Positions 16,809 to 25,495 of a stretch of 64,000 nt of DNA are shown one piece after another (the stretch's first letter is position 1; each line of letters starts with the position of its first letter). A program made the position numbers and the translations under genes. A model generated the notes under the pieces. The model worked only from the letters and a program-made list of their open reading frames with translations. It was not told the origin of the DNA and searched no databases. Location: contig NZ_MOBX01000013.1 of NCBI RefSeq assembly GCF_003732425.1, positions 124,001 through 188,000 on the forward strand. Reading direction: 5' to 3'. The stretch comes from Pseudomonas fluorescens. Lineage in GTDB: Bacteria; Pseudomonadota; Gammaproteobacteria; Pseudomonadales; Pseudomonadaceae.

Positions 16809-18191
16809 TCACAGCACGCCGTACTCACGCGCCGTCCGATCCACTGCGATCCGCGTCTTGTCGATCAACTCATCCAGCTCCGTGCGCGTGGCAACCAACG
16901 CTGGGGCCATGATCATCCGCCCCAGTGTCGAACGAATGATCAACCCTTCCTCAAAGCCGATCGTGCGGCACCGCCAGGCAATATCGTTTTCATTGGCAAA
17001 GCGCTTGCGGCTGGCCTTGTCCTCAGCAAACTGCAACGCCGCGACCAGGCCAACCCCCTGAATCTCACCCACCAACGGGTGATTGCTAAACACTTCGCGC
17101 AGGCAGTTCTGCAGGTACGGGCCGGTGTCGGTTTTCACCTGAGTCACCACACCCTCATCGCGCAAGGCCTTGAGGTTGGCAATCGCCACGGCGGCGGCCA
17201 CCGGGTGCCCGGAATAGGTCAGGCCGTGGGCAAACACACCACCTTTTTCCACCAGCGCCTCGGCCATGCGCCGCGACAGAATCAAACCGCCCATGGGGAT
17301 GTAACCGGAGGTCAGGCCTTTGGCGATCGACAGCGTGTCGGGTTCAAAACCGAATGCCTGATGGGCGAACCATTCGCCCGTGCGACCAAAACCACCAATC
17401 ACTTCATCAGCACATAACAACACATCGTATTGACGGCAGATGCGCTGAATTTCCGGCCAGTACGTTGCCGGCGGAATGATCATGCCGCCCGCGCCCTGAA
17501 AAGGTTCGGCGACGAACGCGGCGACCTTGTCGGCGCCCAGTTCGAGAATCTTGTCTTCCAGTTGCCGCGCGGCTTGCAGGCCGAATGCTTCCGGGCTGAG
17601 ATTACCTTCGTGGGCGAACCAGTACGGCTCATCGATGTGCGCCACATCAGGAATGGTGCCACCCATCTCATGCATGAACTTCATTCCGCCCAACGCTGTC
17701 GCGGCTAGGGTCGAGCCGTGGTAGCCGTTCCAGCGGCCGATCATGATTTTCTTCTCGGGCTTGCCCATCACCTGCCAGAACTTGCGCACGGTGCGGATCA
17801 GCACTTCGTTGGCTTCGGAGCCGGAGTTGGTGTAGATCGCGTGGCTGTAGTGCTTGGGCAACAGGCTGAACAGCAGCTCGGACAGCTCGATCACCGCCGG
17901 GTGAGTGGTGTGGAAGAACATGTTGTAGTAGGGCAGTTGCTCCAACTGTGCGGTCGCGGCAGCGGCGAGATCCTTGCGCCCGTAGCCAAGGTTGGTGCAC
18001 CACAGGCCGGACATGCCGTCCAGATAACGCTTGCCGTCGTTGTCCCACAATGCCAGCCGATCACCGCTGACCATCACCCGCGGGCCTTCCTCGTTGAGAG
18101 CCTTCTGATCAACGAATGCGTGAATGTGGTGGGCAGCGTCAGAGGCTTGGTAATCGCGGGTACTGCGGGTCGAATCGACTTCGGCGGACAT
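16809..18191 (-). CDS. Class III PLP aminotransferase, polyamine/omega-amino acid:pyruvate type (SpuC-like)
   Basis: About 460 residues from the ATG at 18191, which has a GGAG ahead of it; an upstream in-frame start at 18260 falls in the operator-like palindrome and is rejected. Fold type I signatures are clear: YLDGMSGLWCTNLGYGR, TNSGSEANEVLIRTVRKFWQ, GRWNGYHGSTLAATALGG, the PLP aspartate in LLCADEVIGGFGRTGEWF, and the Schiff-base lysine in LSIAKGLTSGYIPMGG. Overall it is very like SpuC, putrescine:pyruvate aminotransferase, so diamines or omega-amino acids are likely donors. It is transcribed away from a TetR gene that probably controls it. The gamma-glutamyl polyamine genes lie 10 kb away. 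Confidence 0.9.
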   Translation of the reverse strand: MSAEVDSTRSTRDYQASDAAHHIHAFVDQKALNEEGPRVMVSGDRLALWDNDGKRYLDGMSGLWCTNLGYGRKDLAAAATAQLEQLPYYNMFFHTTHPAVIELSELLFSLLPKHYSHAIYTNSGSEANEVLIRTVRKFWQVMGKPEKKIMIGRWNGYHGSTLAATALGGMKFMHEMGGTIPDVAHIDEPYWFAHEGNLSPEAFGLQAARQLEDKILELGADKVAAFVAEPFQGAGGMIIPPATYWPEIQRICRQYDVLLCADEVIGGFGRTGEWFAHQAFGFEPDTLSIAKGLTSGYIPMGGLILSRRMAEALVEKGGVFAHGLTYSGHPVAAAVAIANLKALRDEGVVTQVKTDTGPYLQNCLREVFSNHPLVGEIQGVGLVAALQFAEDKASRKRFANENDIAWRCRTIGFEEGLIIRSTLGRMIMAPALVATRTELDELIDKTRIAVDRTAREYGVL

Positions 18192-18256
18192 GGCGGATCT
18201 CCAGAGAAAAGGGCAAGTGAGTGCGTTCATCGCAGCGCTGCACGGATAAAGTTTTG

Positions 18257-18297
18257 TCACCTAAAAATATTTTTGTAAAGAAAATATTTGTCGGTGA
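18257..18297. promoter_or_regulatory. 41-bp palindromic operator candidate between aminotransferase and TetR genes
   Basis: An AT-rich palindrome centred on 18277, with outer arms tcacc (18257-18261) and ggtga (18293-18297) and inner arms aaaatattt/aaatatttt. 16 of 20 symmetric positions pair. It lies midway in the divergent promoter region, where a TetR protein usually binds to control both genes. Confidence 0.7.
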
Positions 18298-18348
18298 AAA
18301 AAGATACCCGTAGGCTGAGGGCCATTGGCAAGGACCATCAGAGGCAAC

Positions 18349-18954
18349 ATGAGCGGACTCAGAGAGCGGCAGAAGGAACAGCGCCGGCAGGTGATTGCCG
18401 AAGCGGCGCTCGAGCTGTTCAAGCGCAACGGCTTTGCGGCCACCACACTGGAGCAGATCGCCGTGCAGGCGGGTGTTTCCGCACCCACTGTGGTCAACTA
18501 TTTCGGCGGCAAGCAGGAAATTCTGCTGGCCTTGCTCAAGCAACCCGATGAGCAAGCCATGCGCGAGGCGCGGGCGAATCTGGACGCTGACAGCGATCCG
18601 CTGGAGGCGCTGTGCGAGTTCGAAGGGCTGATGACCGATTACCAGCTACAGGCGATGCCGGCTTCGCTGTGGCGGGAACTGGCGCCGTTTCTGCTGACGG
18701 GTGAACTGGCTGAGGCGATGAGTCCGTGGAATGCGGCCGTGATCGAGGAGACCAAAGCGCTGCTTCTGCATTTCCAGCAGGCCGGCAAAGTGCGCGAATC
18801 GATCGATCTCGACGTGGTCGCGACGCTGTTCAACCAATACGCGAACATGGCGTTCATTCGCTTGGCCACGCAGGAAGTGCCGGATAGAACGGCGCATGCA
18901 TTGCACATGCGCGGAGTTTTGAATCTGTTGTGTCACGGGATGCTGGAGCGCTGA
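18349..18954 (+). CDS. TetR-family transcriptional regulator
   Basis: 201 residues from the ATG at 18349, preceded by AGAGG; an in-frame TTG at 18325 is less likely. The N-terminal helix-turn-helix is standard: RQVIAEAALELFKRNGFAATTLEQIAVQAGVSAPTVVNYFGGKQEILLALL. The C-terminal ligand domain is divergent as usual. It is transcribed away from the SpuC-like aminotransferase and shares with it a strong palindrome, so it probably represses that gene and responds to a polyamine, amine or their product. The ligand cannot be read from the sequence. Confidence 0.9.
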   Translation: MSGLRERQKEQRRQVIAEAALELFKRNGFAATTLEQIAVQAGVSAPTVVNYFGGKQEILLALLKQPDEQAMREARANLDADSDPLEALCEFEGLMTDYQLQAMPASLWRELAPFLLTGELAEAMSPWNAAVIEETKALLLHFQQAGKVRESIDLDVVATLFNQYANMAFIRLATQEVPDRTAHALHMRGVLNLLCHGMLER

Positions 18955-19114
18955 GGCGTACTGCCGGCCAAGGCAAGAATCATGAAAGAGCGAGGGGGCT
19001 GATCCGGAAGCTTCTGTTGAACAGGGATGCGAATCAGGTTTAGTCGTGAACTAGCCCAAGCACCAGCGACAGTGTTGCCCAGTTGTGCATATCGGTTTTC
19101 ATATCTGAGTCGAA

Positions 19115-20209
19115 TTAAGCCTGACCGAACAGAAAAAGCCGGCCCAAAACATTTCGGTACTGTTCAGGCAGCTTGTGACTGAGTAAACCAATGTTCAGTA
19201 AGCCTTTGGTTTTCTGGTATTGGATTTGATCTTCGAATTCTTCCTTTGCGACGAGGCTCAGCAGCGATTCTTCGTCATCGACCTTGCCAAGATGTTGGAA
19301 GCTTCTAATGACCATGGTTTTTGCGAATATTAAATTGGCGTCATACCAATCCCAAAACGCCCACGCCGCGCAGACATAATAAATCCGCTCAAGACTTTCT
19401 TCTTGGCTCAACCTGAATGCATCCCATGTCGGAGCGAGTCCTGAGAAATGCTGCGCCAGCGTACTGTCGGCTTGAAAGTAAGACGGTGCCAGGTCGACAG
19501 CATCCGTTATCGCCGCAGCAAAATAAGGGCGGTGCTGAAGTATAGTCGCATAGATGTTGGCATCGTAAGCCAAGCGCTCTTTCATTCTAAGAACATAATC
19601 TGCATCGTCACTGCCCAAATGAATTGAGAAGTTTGCAAGTCTCGCTACTCCGTTGGTGATGACTACATCATTTATATCGTATTCATCAACGGTTTTTATC
19701 AAGTTTCCGTAGTGATTGGTCATTGATTTAGGGAAATACCTGGCCGCGATTTGAGTTCCTGTTGATGAAGCAAGCAACTCAGACTCAATCCGGTCCTTAG
19801 TATATCGCTCTACTTTGATTCCCCCCTTTTCAGCCCCGTCAAGGTGCTGATCCAGTGTGGCGCTTGGGATGGTGGTGTAAAACGCAATAAATCCGTCGCA
19901 TTCCCAGCTGAGAGTTTTCTCAAGGACCCCGAATTCTTTGTCGAGAGGAACAGGTTTGTCCATGTGAGCATAGTGCTTGCAACTCACTAGCCAGCGGAAG
20001 CCTGAACTGTCTGTGACGCCAAGATCCATACCCTGGTCCGGGCCGTTTGAGACGCTTTTGAAAATTCTCATTTTTTTCACAGACGTAAAAAACTCTTGCG
20101 CGAAGAGTTCGAAGTCGTCAACAGAACTGGATACTCCTATGGGGATAGCCTGTTTTGAATTAAAGGAACGGTTTGCAGAGGCGATTTCTCTGAAGTCTAG
20201 CAGTGCCAT
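19115..20209 (-). CDS. Protein with Mrr/restriction-endonuclease-like N-terminal domain
   Basis: 364 residues. The N-terminal third has the order expected of a PD-(D/E)XK nuclease of the Mrr type: an acidic helix (DDFELFAQEFFTSV), then GPDQGMDLGVTDSSGFRWLVSCKHY with Asp62 and the catalytic-type Lys78. The usual E/Q before the lysine is replaced (S-C-K), so activity is not certain. The remaining 220 residues are helical and unrecognised, with several aromatic-rich segments (YYVCAAWAFWDWYD). It lies 82 bases downstream of the NYN-LOTUS gene on the same strand. The base composition is more AT-rich than that of the flanking core genes. A role in defence against foreign DNA is plausible but unproven. 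Confidence 0.6.
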   Translation of the reverse strand: MALLDFREIASANRSFNSKQAIPIGVSSSVDDFELFAQEFFTSVKKMRIFKSVSNGPDQGMDLGVTDSSGFRWLVSCKHYAHMDKPVPLDKEFGVLEKTLSWECDGFIAFYTTIPSATLDQHLDGAEKGGIKVERYTKDRIESELLASSTGTQIAARYFPKSMTNHYGNLIKTVDEYDINDVVITNGVARLANFSIHLGSDDADYVLRMKERLAYDANIYATILQHRPYFAAAITDAVDLAPSYFQADSTLAQHFSGLAPTWDAFRLSQEESLERIYYVCAAWAFWDWYDANLIFAKTMVIRSFQHLGKVDDEESLLSLVAKEEFEDQIQYQKTKGLLNIGLLSHKLPEQYRNVLGRLFLFGQA

Positions 20210-20291
20210 GTATTTCTATGTCCTGTAAAGAATTATCGGTTCAGTGACTGAAGTCTATTTTGTGAGCTAAAGATTGATGGTGCAGTAAGGA

Positions 20292-21005
20292 TTACTTGTC
20301 GTTCAGCCGGACCTGGATGTGAGTGATTTCTCCGTCCGGGATTTCCTTGACTTCAATGTAGTTCTGAGCACGCACTAACGACCCTAACTTGGCAAACCCA
20401 TAGTTTCGGGCATCGAATGAGGCGTGGTTCTTGGAGATGTAGGCTCCCACCCCACTCAGTGCTGCCCAACCGTGGTCGCGAGCCTTTTGCTCGATAGCTT
20501 GGGTCAGAACTTCTTTTAAGTTAGGGAGGTTGTCGATGGTGACTGGCACGGCGTTTTGAGCGGGTTTCTTCAGTACCTCAAAGAAAATGAACTTGTCGCA
20601 GGCAGCAATGAACGCGTCAGGTGTTTTACGTTCACCCAGACCATAAACTTTTTTGCCGGCTTCCCTCAGGCGTGTCGCCAGTCGGGTGAAATCACTGTCA
20701 CTGGAAACAATGCAGAACCCATCCACATTGCCGGCGTACAGCAGATCCATAGCGTCGATGATGAATGCTGAGTCCGTCGAATTTTTGCCTTGGGTGTAGG
20801 CGAACTGCTGGATAGGCTGAATGGCATGCTTATGCAAATGGTTTTTCCAGCCCAGCAAGTGTTGGGTCGTCCAGTCACCGTACGCGCGCTTGACGGTCGA
20901 TGTCCCGTACTTTGCCACTTCCTCCAAAAGTTCTTTTACGACAGACGAACTGGCGTTGTCAGCATCGATGAGCACAGCCAGGCGGAGCGTGTCAGGTAAG
21001 GCCAA
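20292..21005 (-). CDS. NYN-domain nuclease with C-terminal OST-HTH/LOTUS domain (LabA/DUF88 family)
   Basis: 237 residues starting at a TTG (21005), supported by AAGGA eight bases upstream. The NYN (PIN-like) fold shows its acidic metal-binding residues: Asp14 and Asp16 in VLIDADN, Asp78 and Asp84 in STDSAFIIDAMDLLY, and Asp103/Asp105 in IVSSDSDFTRLATRLREAGKKVYGLGE. The C-terminal part, LKEVLTQAIEQ...GWAALSGVGAYISKN...FDARNYGFAKLGSLVRAQNYIEV, is a typical OST-HTH/LOTUS RNA-binding module. Such proteins are predicted or shown to cut RNA. With the nuclease-like gene downstream it may form a two-gene unit. Confidence 0.85.
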   Translation of the reverse strand: MALPDTLRLAVLIDADNASSSVVKELLEEVAKYGTSTVKRAYGDWTTQHLLGWKNHLHKHAIQPIQQFAYTQGKNSTDSAFIIDAMDLLYAGNVDGFCIVSSDSDFTRLATRLREAGKKVYGLGERKTPDAFIAACDKFIFFEVLKKPAQNAVPVTIDNLPNLKEVLTQAIEQKARDHGWAALSGVGAYISKNHASFDARNYGFAKLGSLVRAQNYIEVKEIPDGEITHIQVRLNDK

Positions 21006-21219
21006 GGCGATTTCCTTTTCGAGTGATGGCTTCTGGCTACATCCTAGTCATCGAATCGTAAAAGTGTCCAGCTAGCCATTGGCAGCAGAACGCGCTCCAC
21101 TACGCCCAAACGCTATGAACAGGCCTGCATTTCAGCCGCCGCTGTGGCACTGAATCCTTGCCGGTACTTAGAGCAACGTCCCAGGTTTCACGTGAAATCT
21201 GCCACGCGCCCGGAGCTGA

Positions 21220-21393
21220 CAGCCGCGCCCGCGGGTGCTGCTGAGCATGCTCCACGCCAACATTCAGGATGTGTTCAGCGATTACGGCGTGCAGATCATG
21301 TCACCGCACTATCTGGGTGATCCGCAGAGTGAGAAGCGGGTGCCACGGGAAAAATGGTTCATGGCACCCGCACAAGCACCGAAGGATCAGTGA
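21220..21393 (+). pseudogene. Remnant of a MscS-type mechanosensitive channel gene (C-terminal end only)
   Basis: The frame ending at the TGA at 21391 encodes LHANIQDVFSDYGVQIMSPH then YLGDPQSEKRVPREKWFMAP. This is the conserved C-terminal end of small-conductance mechanosensitive channels (compare LHQNIQDVFNEYGVQIMSP). Reading upstream, the frame is closed by stops at 21217-21219 and 21193-21195, and no channel or membrane segments are found. Only about 57 codons survive. It therefore looks like the 3' stub of a gene whose front was lost, probably when the 19-21 kb accessory genes arrived or rearranged. Confidence 0.75.
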
Positions 21394-21409
21394 AGGCAAT
21401 ATATCGGTT

Positions 21410-22003
21410 TCAGGCTTTCGGCAGCCACGGTTGCATCTGCCCAAGCATGCCACGGCCGCCACGGCGCAAGCCGGTGGCCAGGCTCAGCCACGACAGTTCG
21501 GTAACGATGACCTGTGCGGCGGGCACCAACCGCACTTCACCGGCGGCACCGCCCGCCGGGCCACCGTCCGGCATGAAAATCGTCAGCCAGTCATCCACGC
21601 TTTCGACGATCAGGCACAGGCGAAAGCCTTCGCCCTCGGCAATCAGGCCGACCCTGGAGCCGTCCTCGTTTTCCAGCCCGGCAAACCGCGCGGTGGTGTC
21701 TTTGAACAATTGATAGCCCGGCAGGTTGCTGAGCAGCTTGTTTTCCGTGGCCTCCATCGCCCGCGCCGCTGCAGACGTGCGTGCCAGCAGCCCGGCGAGA
21801 AAACACAGGACGATCAGGCCCAGCAACGTCGCCAGACTCACCAGCGTCACGCCCGCCACGTCATAGCCTTTGAACATCGGCAACAACTTCTCCACCGGCC
21901 CGCGCAGCAGGTGGATGGCTTTTTCGATCAGCACGACAATCAGCACCAACGGCAGGATGAACAACAACCCGCCGATCACGGTGGTCTTGATGAACTTGAA
22001 CAT
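21410..22003 (-). CDS. DUF502 family inner-membrane protein
   Basis: 197 residues with a strong AAGGAG before the ATG. Two membrane segments are evident near the N-terminus (IKTTVIGGLLFILPLVLIVVLI and TLVSLATLLGLIVLCFLAGLLA), then LLSNLPGYQLFKDTTARF and a beta-rich soluble part with VESVDDWLTIFMPDGG and VRLVPAAQVIVTELS, all typical of DUF502. The function of the family is not established in general; plant relatives are associated with membrane trafficking. It is monocistronic and convergent with the MscS remnant. Confidence 0.85.
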   Translation of the reverse strand: MFKFIKTTVIGGLLFILPLVLIVVLIEKAIHLLRGPVEKLLPMFKGYDVAGVTLVSLATLLGLIVLCFLAGLLARTSAAARAMEATENKLLSNLPGYQLFKDTTARFAGLENEDGSRVGLIAEGEGFRLCLIVESVDDWLTIFMPDGGPAGGAAGEVRLVPAAQVIVTELSWLSLATGLRRGGRGMLGQMQPWLPKA

Positions 22004-22096
22004 GACGGCTCCTTGAATGACGTGCGATCCGATTCAAGGCTAGCTGATCTCTGCCCACCTGCCGGAAGGCTGAAACGCTGGTGCGTGCAGGCGCTA

Positions 22097-22759
22097 TCAG
22101 CGACGCCAACTGCCCAAGGGTAACTCGACCTCGCGCTCGGCAGCAGCCAAGGCTATCTCCAGCCCGGACTTGTCCAGCGGTGCGCAGTAAGCTGGTTTCG
22201 CCCGCTCGAATCGCCAGCTCTCATCGAGGCCTCCGGCGTCGACCGCATCGAAGCCGAGTTCGTCCAGCAAACCCACGACCAACGCCTTGGCCTGCGCGTC
22301 ATCCGCTGCAATGGGCAAGGCGCGCCGCTCGCTGGAGCCGTGCGGGCGGGCATCCGTAAGCAAGTCCGCCGCGAGGATGGCATTGAACACCTTGACCACG
22401 GTGGCGCCCTGCAGATGCTCGGCGAGCAAACGGCTGGTGGTGGCCTGGAAGGTGTCGAGTGCGGCGATGTGGCCGTCGCGATCAGGGTAATAGTTGTTGG
22501 CGTCGAGCAAGGTTTTGCCTTCGAACCAGGCTGGCGGCATGCTCGGGATGTGTTCGTAGGGGATGGCCAGCAACACCACGTCAGCAAACTGTGTGGCCTG
22601 TTCGGCCGTTCCGATCTGGCAGCCGGTGATGCCGGCGAGCACGCTGCTCATGGTCTTCGGGCCGCGTGAGTTACTGAGCATCACTTCGTGTCCGGCGGCG
22701 AGGGCGATTTGCGCGACGGCGCGCCCAATGAATCCGGCTCCAACGATTCCAATTCGCAT
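22097..22759 (-). CDS. NADPH-dependent F420 reductase-type oxidoreductase
   Basis: About 220 residues from the ATG at 22759 (MRIGIVGAGFIGRAVAQIAL). The Rossmann glycine motif GAGFIG is followed by LSNSRGPKTM, with the SR pair that suggests NADPH preference, and then VVLLAIPYEHI and LDANNYYPDRDG, typical of the F420-dependent NADP reductase-like family. Pseudomonads do not normally make F420, so the enzyme probably acts as a general NADP(H) reductase. The gene is transcribed away from a LysR gene that would normally regulate it, but that gene carries a stop codon here. Confidence 0.8.
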   Translation of the reverse strand: MRIGIVGAGFIGRAVAQIALAAGHEVMLSNSRGPKTMSSVLAGITGCQIGTAEQATQFADVVLLAIPYEHIPSMPPAWFEGKTLLDANNYYPDRDGHIAALDTFQATTSRLLAEHLQGATVVKVFNAILAADLLTDARPHGSSERRALPIAADDAQAKALVVGLLDELGFDAVDAGGLDESWRFERAKPAYCAPLDKSGLEIALAAAEREVELPLGSWRR

Positions 22760-22858
22760 GGTGTGTTCCTCTGTCAGGTGGGGAGCCACTATGATGATTC
22801 CTGACTAGGTGCAGATAAATCGCACTCTGTTACTTACTTTCGCTAACAGGAGTTTCGA

Positions 22859-23746
22859 ATGGATCGGCTGAGCAGCATGGCGGCTTTCGTGATGGCGGCC
22901 GAAGCGGGCTCTTACGCCAGTGCCGCGCAACGCCTGGACATGTCGGCGCAAATGGTCGCCAAACACGTGGCTGCCCTTGAACAACGGCTCGGTGCGCGTT
23001 TGCTCAATCGCACCACGCGCCGGCAAAGCCTGACCGAGCTGGGCCAGGCCTACTATGAGCGCTGCAAGCACATTGTCAGTGAGGCGCAGGCCGCTGATTC
23101 GCTGGCGCAGATCATGAACGATACGCCGCGCGGCAAGCTCAGGATCAGCGCGCCGGTGACGTTCGGTTCATATAGCCTGATCCCGTTTGTGACGGCGTTT
23201 TTGCGCGAGTTTCCCTAGGTGGAAATTGACCTGCACTTGACTGACCGCGCGGTGGATCTGGTGGAGGAGGGGTTTGAGGTGGCTTTCCGGATCGGCCCGT
23301 TGGCCACGGCCAGCCTGACCGCCAGACCGTTGGCCGCGTATCGCTTGATTGTCTGCGCGGCGCCGGGTTATCTGGTCGAACACGGCACGCCGCAGGTGCC
23401 CGCCGATCTGCAACAGCATGAGTGCCTGGGCTATGCCTACTGGTCACGGCCCGCCGATCACGAGTGGTCGTTTGTCAACGGCGCACAGGTCGAGCGAGTT
23501 CCGGTGAGCAGTCGCTTGCACGTCAACGAGAGCAAGGCGCTGTTGTCAGCGGCGGTTGATGGGTTCGGGATTGTACTGGGGCCAGCCGACTTTCTTGAAC
23601 CGGCGTTGCGCAGAGGCGAGTTGGTCAGGTTGCTGGAGGGCTTTGAGGCGCCGAGCAGGCCGATGCATCTGCTGTACACGGCCCATCGGCAGAAGACGGC
23701 GAAAGTGCGCCAGTTCATCGATGCCGCAGTCAGGCGCTTTGCCTGA
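22859..23746 (+). pseudogene. LysR-family regulator interrupted by one in-frame amber codon
   Basis: Two pieces in the same frame make one LysR protein of about 295 residues: 22859-23218 encodes the helix-turn-helix part (MAAFVMAAEAGSYASAAQRL, ALEQRLGARLLNRTTRRQSL) and ends FLREFP; 23219-23746 continues VEIDLHLTDRAVDLVEEGFEV, the ligand domain. In family members a residue, usually glutamine, sits between FP and VEI, so a CAG to TAG change at 23216-23218 explains the break. The rest shows no frameshift. The gene has a good AGGAG start. It may be a recent pseudogene, a truncated 119-residue DNA-binding protein, or a sequencing error. It is divergent from the F420-type reductase gene. Confidence 0.85.
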
Positions 23747-23753
23747 CTGCGGC
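23723..23753. terminator. Strong hairpin at the 3' end of the LysR gene, between convergent genes
   Basis: Perfect 13-bp arms gccgcagtcaggc (23723-23735) and gcctgactgcggc (23741-23753) with a five-base loop. The stop codon of the LysR frame lies in the right arm. It sits between two convergent genes and may serve both. No long T-run follows on either strand. Confidence 0.55.
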
Positions 23754-23778
23754 GATTCGGATGAGGGAATAAAGCGGC

Positions 23779-25281
23779 TCAGTTAATTCGCGGATGCTGC
23801 TGGGCCAGTTCCTTGCGCTTGGCCTCCAGTTCGGCGATTTCGGCGTCGATGTCTTCGATTTTCTGCTCAATATTGTCGTGGTGTTCTTGCAGCAGTTCCT
23901 TGGCTTCCTCGAGGTCCGAGGCGGCCGGTGCGGCGCCACGCAACGGCTTGTTCGCGGTTTCTTTCATCGTCACACCAGTGACCAGACCGACCACAGCGAT
24001 GACCATCAGGTAATACGCCGGCATGTACAGATTATTGGTGCTCTCGACCAGCCAGGCGACCACGGTCGGGGTCAGACCGGCGATCAATACCGAGACGTTG
24101 AACGCCGCCGCCAGTGCGCTGTAGCGAATGTGCGTGGGGAACATCGCCGGCAGGGTGGAGGCCATGACGCCGATAAAGAAGTTCAGCAGCACGGCCAGCA
24201 TCAGCAGGCCGGCGAAGATCAAACCGATCTTGCCGCTGTTGATCAGCATGAACGCCGGAATTGCCAGAATGAACAAACCGATGCTGCCGACGACGATGAA
24301 AGGCTTGCGGCCAATCTTGTCGCTGATAAAGCCAATCGCCGGCTGCACGAACAGCATGCCGACCATGATCGCGATGATGATCAGCACGCCACGGTTTTCG
24401 CTGTAGTGCAGGTTGTGCGACAGGTAACTCGGCATATAGGTGAGCAGCATGTAGTAGGTAACGTTGGTCACCGCCACCACGCCGATGCAGGTCATCAGGC
24501 TGCGCCAGTGTTTGGTCGCAACCTCCTTGAACGAGACTTTCGGGCCACCGGCGAGGCCTTCGCGATCACCTTGCTCAAGCTTTTCGACGTGCTGCTGGAA
24601 TGCCGGGGTTTCTTCCAGGGCGTGACGCAGATAGAGGCCGATCATGCCCAGCGGCAACGCAAGGAAGAACGGCAGACGCCAGCCCCATTCCTCGAACTTC
24701 GCTTCGCCCAGGGTCGTCGAGATCAACACGACAACGCCGGCGCCGAGGACGAAACCGGCAATCGAGCCGAAATCCAGCCAACTGCCGAGGAAGCCGCGTT
24801 TGCGGTCCGGCGCATATTCGGCGACGAAGATCGACGCGCCGGTGTATTCACCGCCTACCGAGAAGCCCTGAGCCATTTTTGCCAGCAACAGCAGAATCGG
24901 CGCCCAGATACCGATCGAGGCATAGGACGGAATCAGGCCGATGGCGAAAGTGCTCAGCGACATGATCACGATGGTCGCGGCGAGGACTTTTTGTCGCCCG
25001 TACTTGTCGCCCAAGGCGCCGAAGAACAAGCCGCCCAGCGGCCGAATCAGGAAGGGCACCGAGAACGTCGCCAGCGCGGCAATCATCTGTGTGCCGGGGT
25101 CGGCGCCGGGGAAGAACACTTTGCCGAGCACATAGGCGACGAAGCCATAGACACCAAAGTCGAACCATTCCATGGCATTGCCCAGTGCGGCGGCAGTGAT
25201 CGCCTTGCGCATCTTGGCGTCGTCGACAATGGTGATGTCTTTCAGGCCGATCGGCTTGACGGTTTTCTTGCGTGATTTCAT
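23779..25281 (-). CDS. proP: Proline/glycine betaine:H+ symporter ProP (MFS)
   Basis: 500 residues with 12 membrane segments. Metabolite:H+ symporter signatures are clear: AALGNAMEWFDFGVYGFVAYVLGKVFFP near the start, RPLGGLFFGALGDKYGRQKVL after segment 2, QGFSVGGEYTGASIFVAEYAPDRKRGFLGSW, and FPTHIRYSALAAAFN late. The C-terminal 55 residues (DLEEAKELLQEHHDNIEQKIEDIDAEIAELEAKRKEL) form a cytoplasmic coiled coil, the feature of osmosensing ProP proteins. It imports compatible solutes at high osmolarity. It is monocistronic. Confidence 0.93.
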   Translation of the reverse strand: MKSRKKTVKPIGLKDITIVDDAKMRKAITAAALGNAMEWFDFGVYGFVAYVLGKVFFPGADPGTQMIAALATFSVPFLIRPLGGLFFGALGDKYGRQKVLAATIVIMSLSTFAIGLIPSYASIGIWAPILLLLAKMAQGFSVGGEYTGASIFVAEYAPDRKRGFLGSWLDFGSIAGFVLGAGVVVLISTTLGEAKFEEWGWRLPFFLALPLGMIGLYLRHALEETPAFQQHVEKLEQGDREGLAGGPKVSFKEVATKHWRSLMTCIGVVAVTNVTYYMLLTYMPSYLSHNLHYSENRGVLIIIAIMVGMLFVQPAIGFISDKIGRKPFIVVGSIGLFILAIPAFMLINSGKIGLIFAGLLMLAVLLNFFIGVMASTLPAMFPTHIRYSALAAAFNVSVLIAGLTPTVVAWLVESTNNLYMPAYYLMVIAVVGLVTGVTMKETANKPLRGAAPAASDLEEAKELLQEHHDNIEQKIEDIDAEIAELEAKRKELAQQHPRIN

Positions 25282-25412
25282 CCGGGTCTTCTCTTTGCTG
25301 ATCCATCGTGCCGCGTAGATGCCATCTTTTTGATGGCGCGTACTCTTTGGCTCAGATACATGAGGACACGAAATAATTCACTGCCCGGCGCTTTTTTTCC
25401 CTGCGTAGCTGT

Positions 25413-25483
25413 GTAGGAGCTGCCGAAGGCTGCGATCTTTTTAAGATCAACATCAAAAGATCGCAGCCTTCGGCAGCTCCTAC
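25413..25483. repeat. Perfect 29-bp inverted repeat of the Pseudomonas intergenic type
   Basis: Left arm 25413-25441 (gtaggagctgccgaaggctg...) and right arm 25455-25483 are exact reverse complements, separated by 13 bases. It is a different palindrome family from the gtgggagcgagc type elsewhere in the window. The right arm ends 12 bases beyond the lipoprotein stop codon, so it may also act as that operon's terminator. Confidence 0.85.
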
Positions 25484-25495
25484 AGGGGAATGTCG

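Noticed and set aside
21186..21197. tttcacgtgaaa, which resembles the core of a ParB parS site
   Set aside because: Pseudomonas parS sites have gttccacgtggaac. The outer bases here do not match, the site is single, and no origin or par genes are near. A 12-bp palindrome can arise by chance in a decayed region.
23794..25275. Very long open frame (493 codons) antisense to proP
   Set aside because: Its product is rich in Arg, His, Gln and Asp as expected for the complement of a hydrophobic GC-rich gene. ProP on the other strand is unambiguous.
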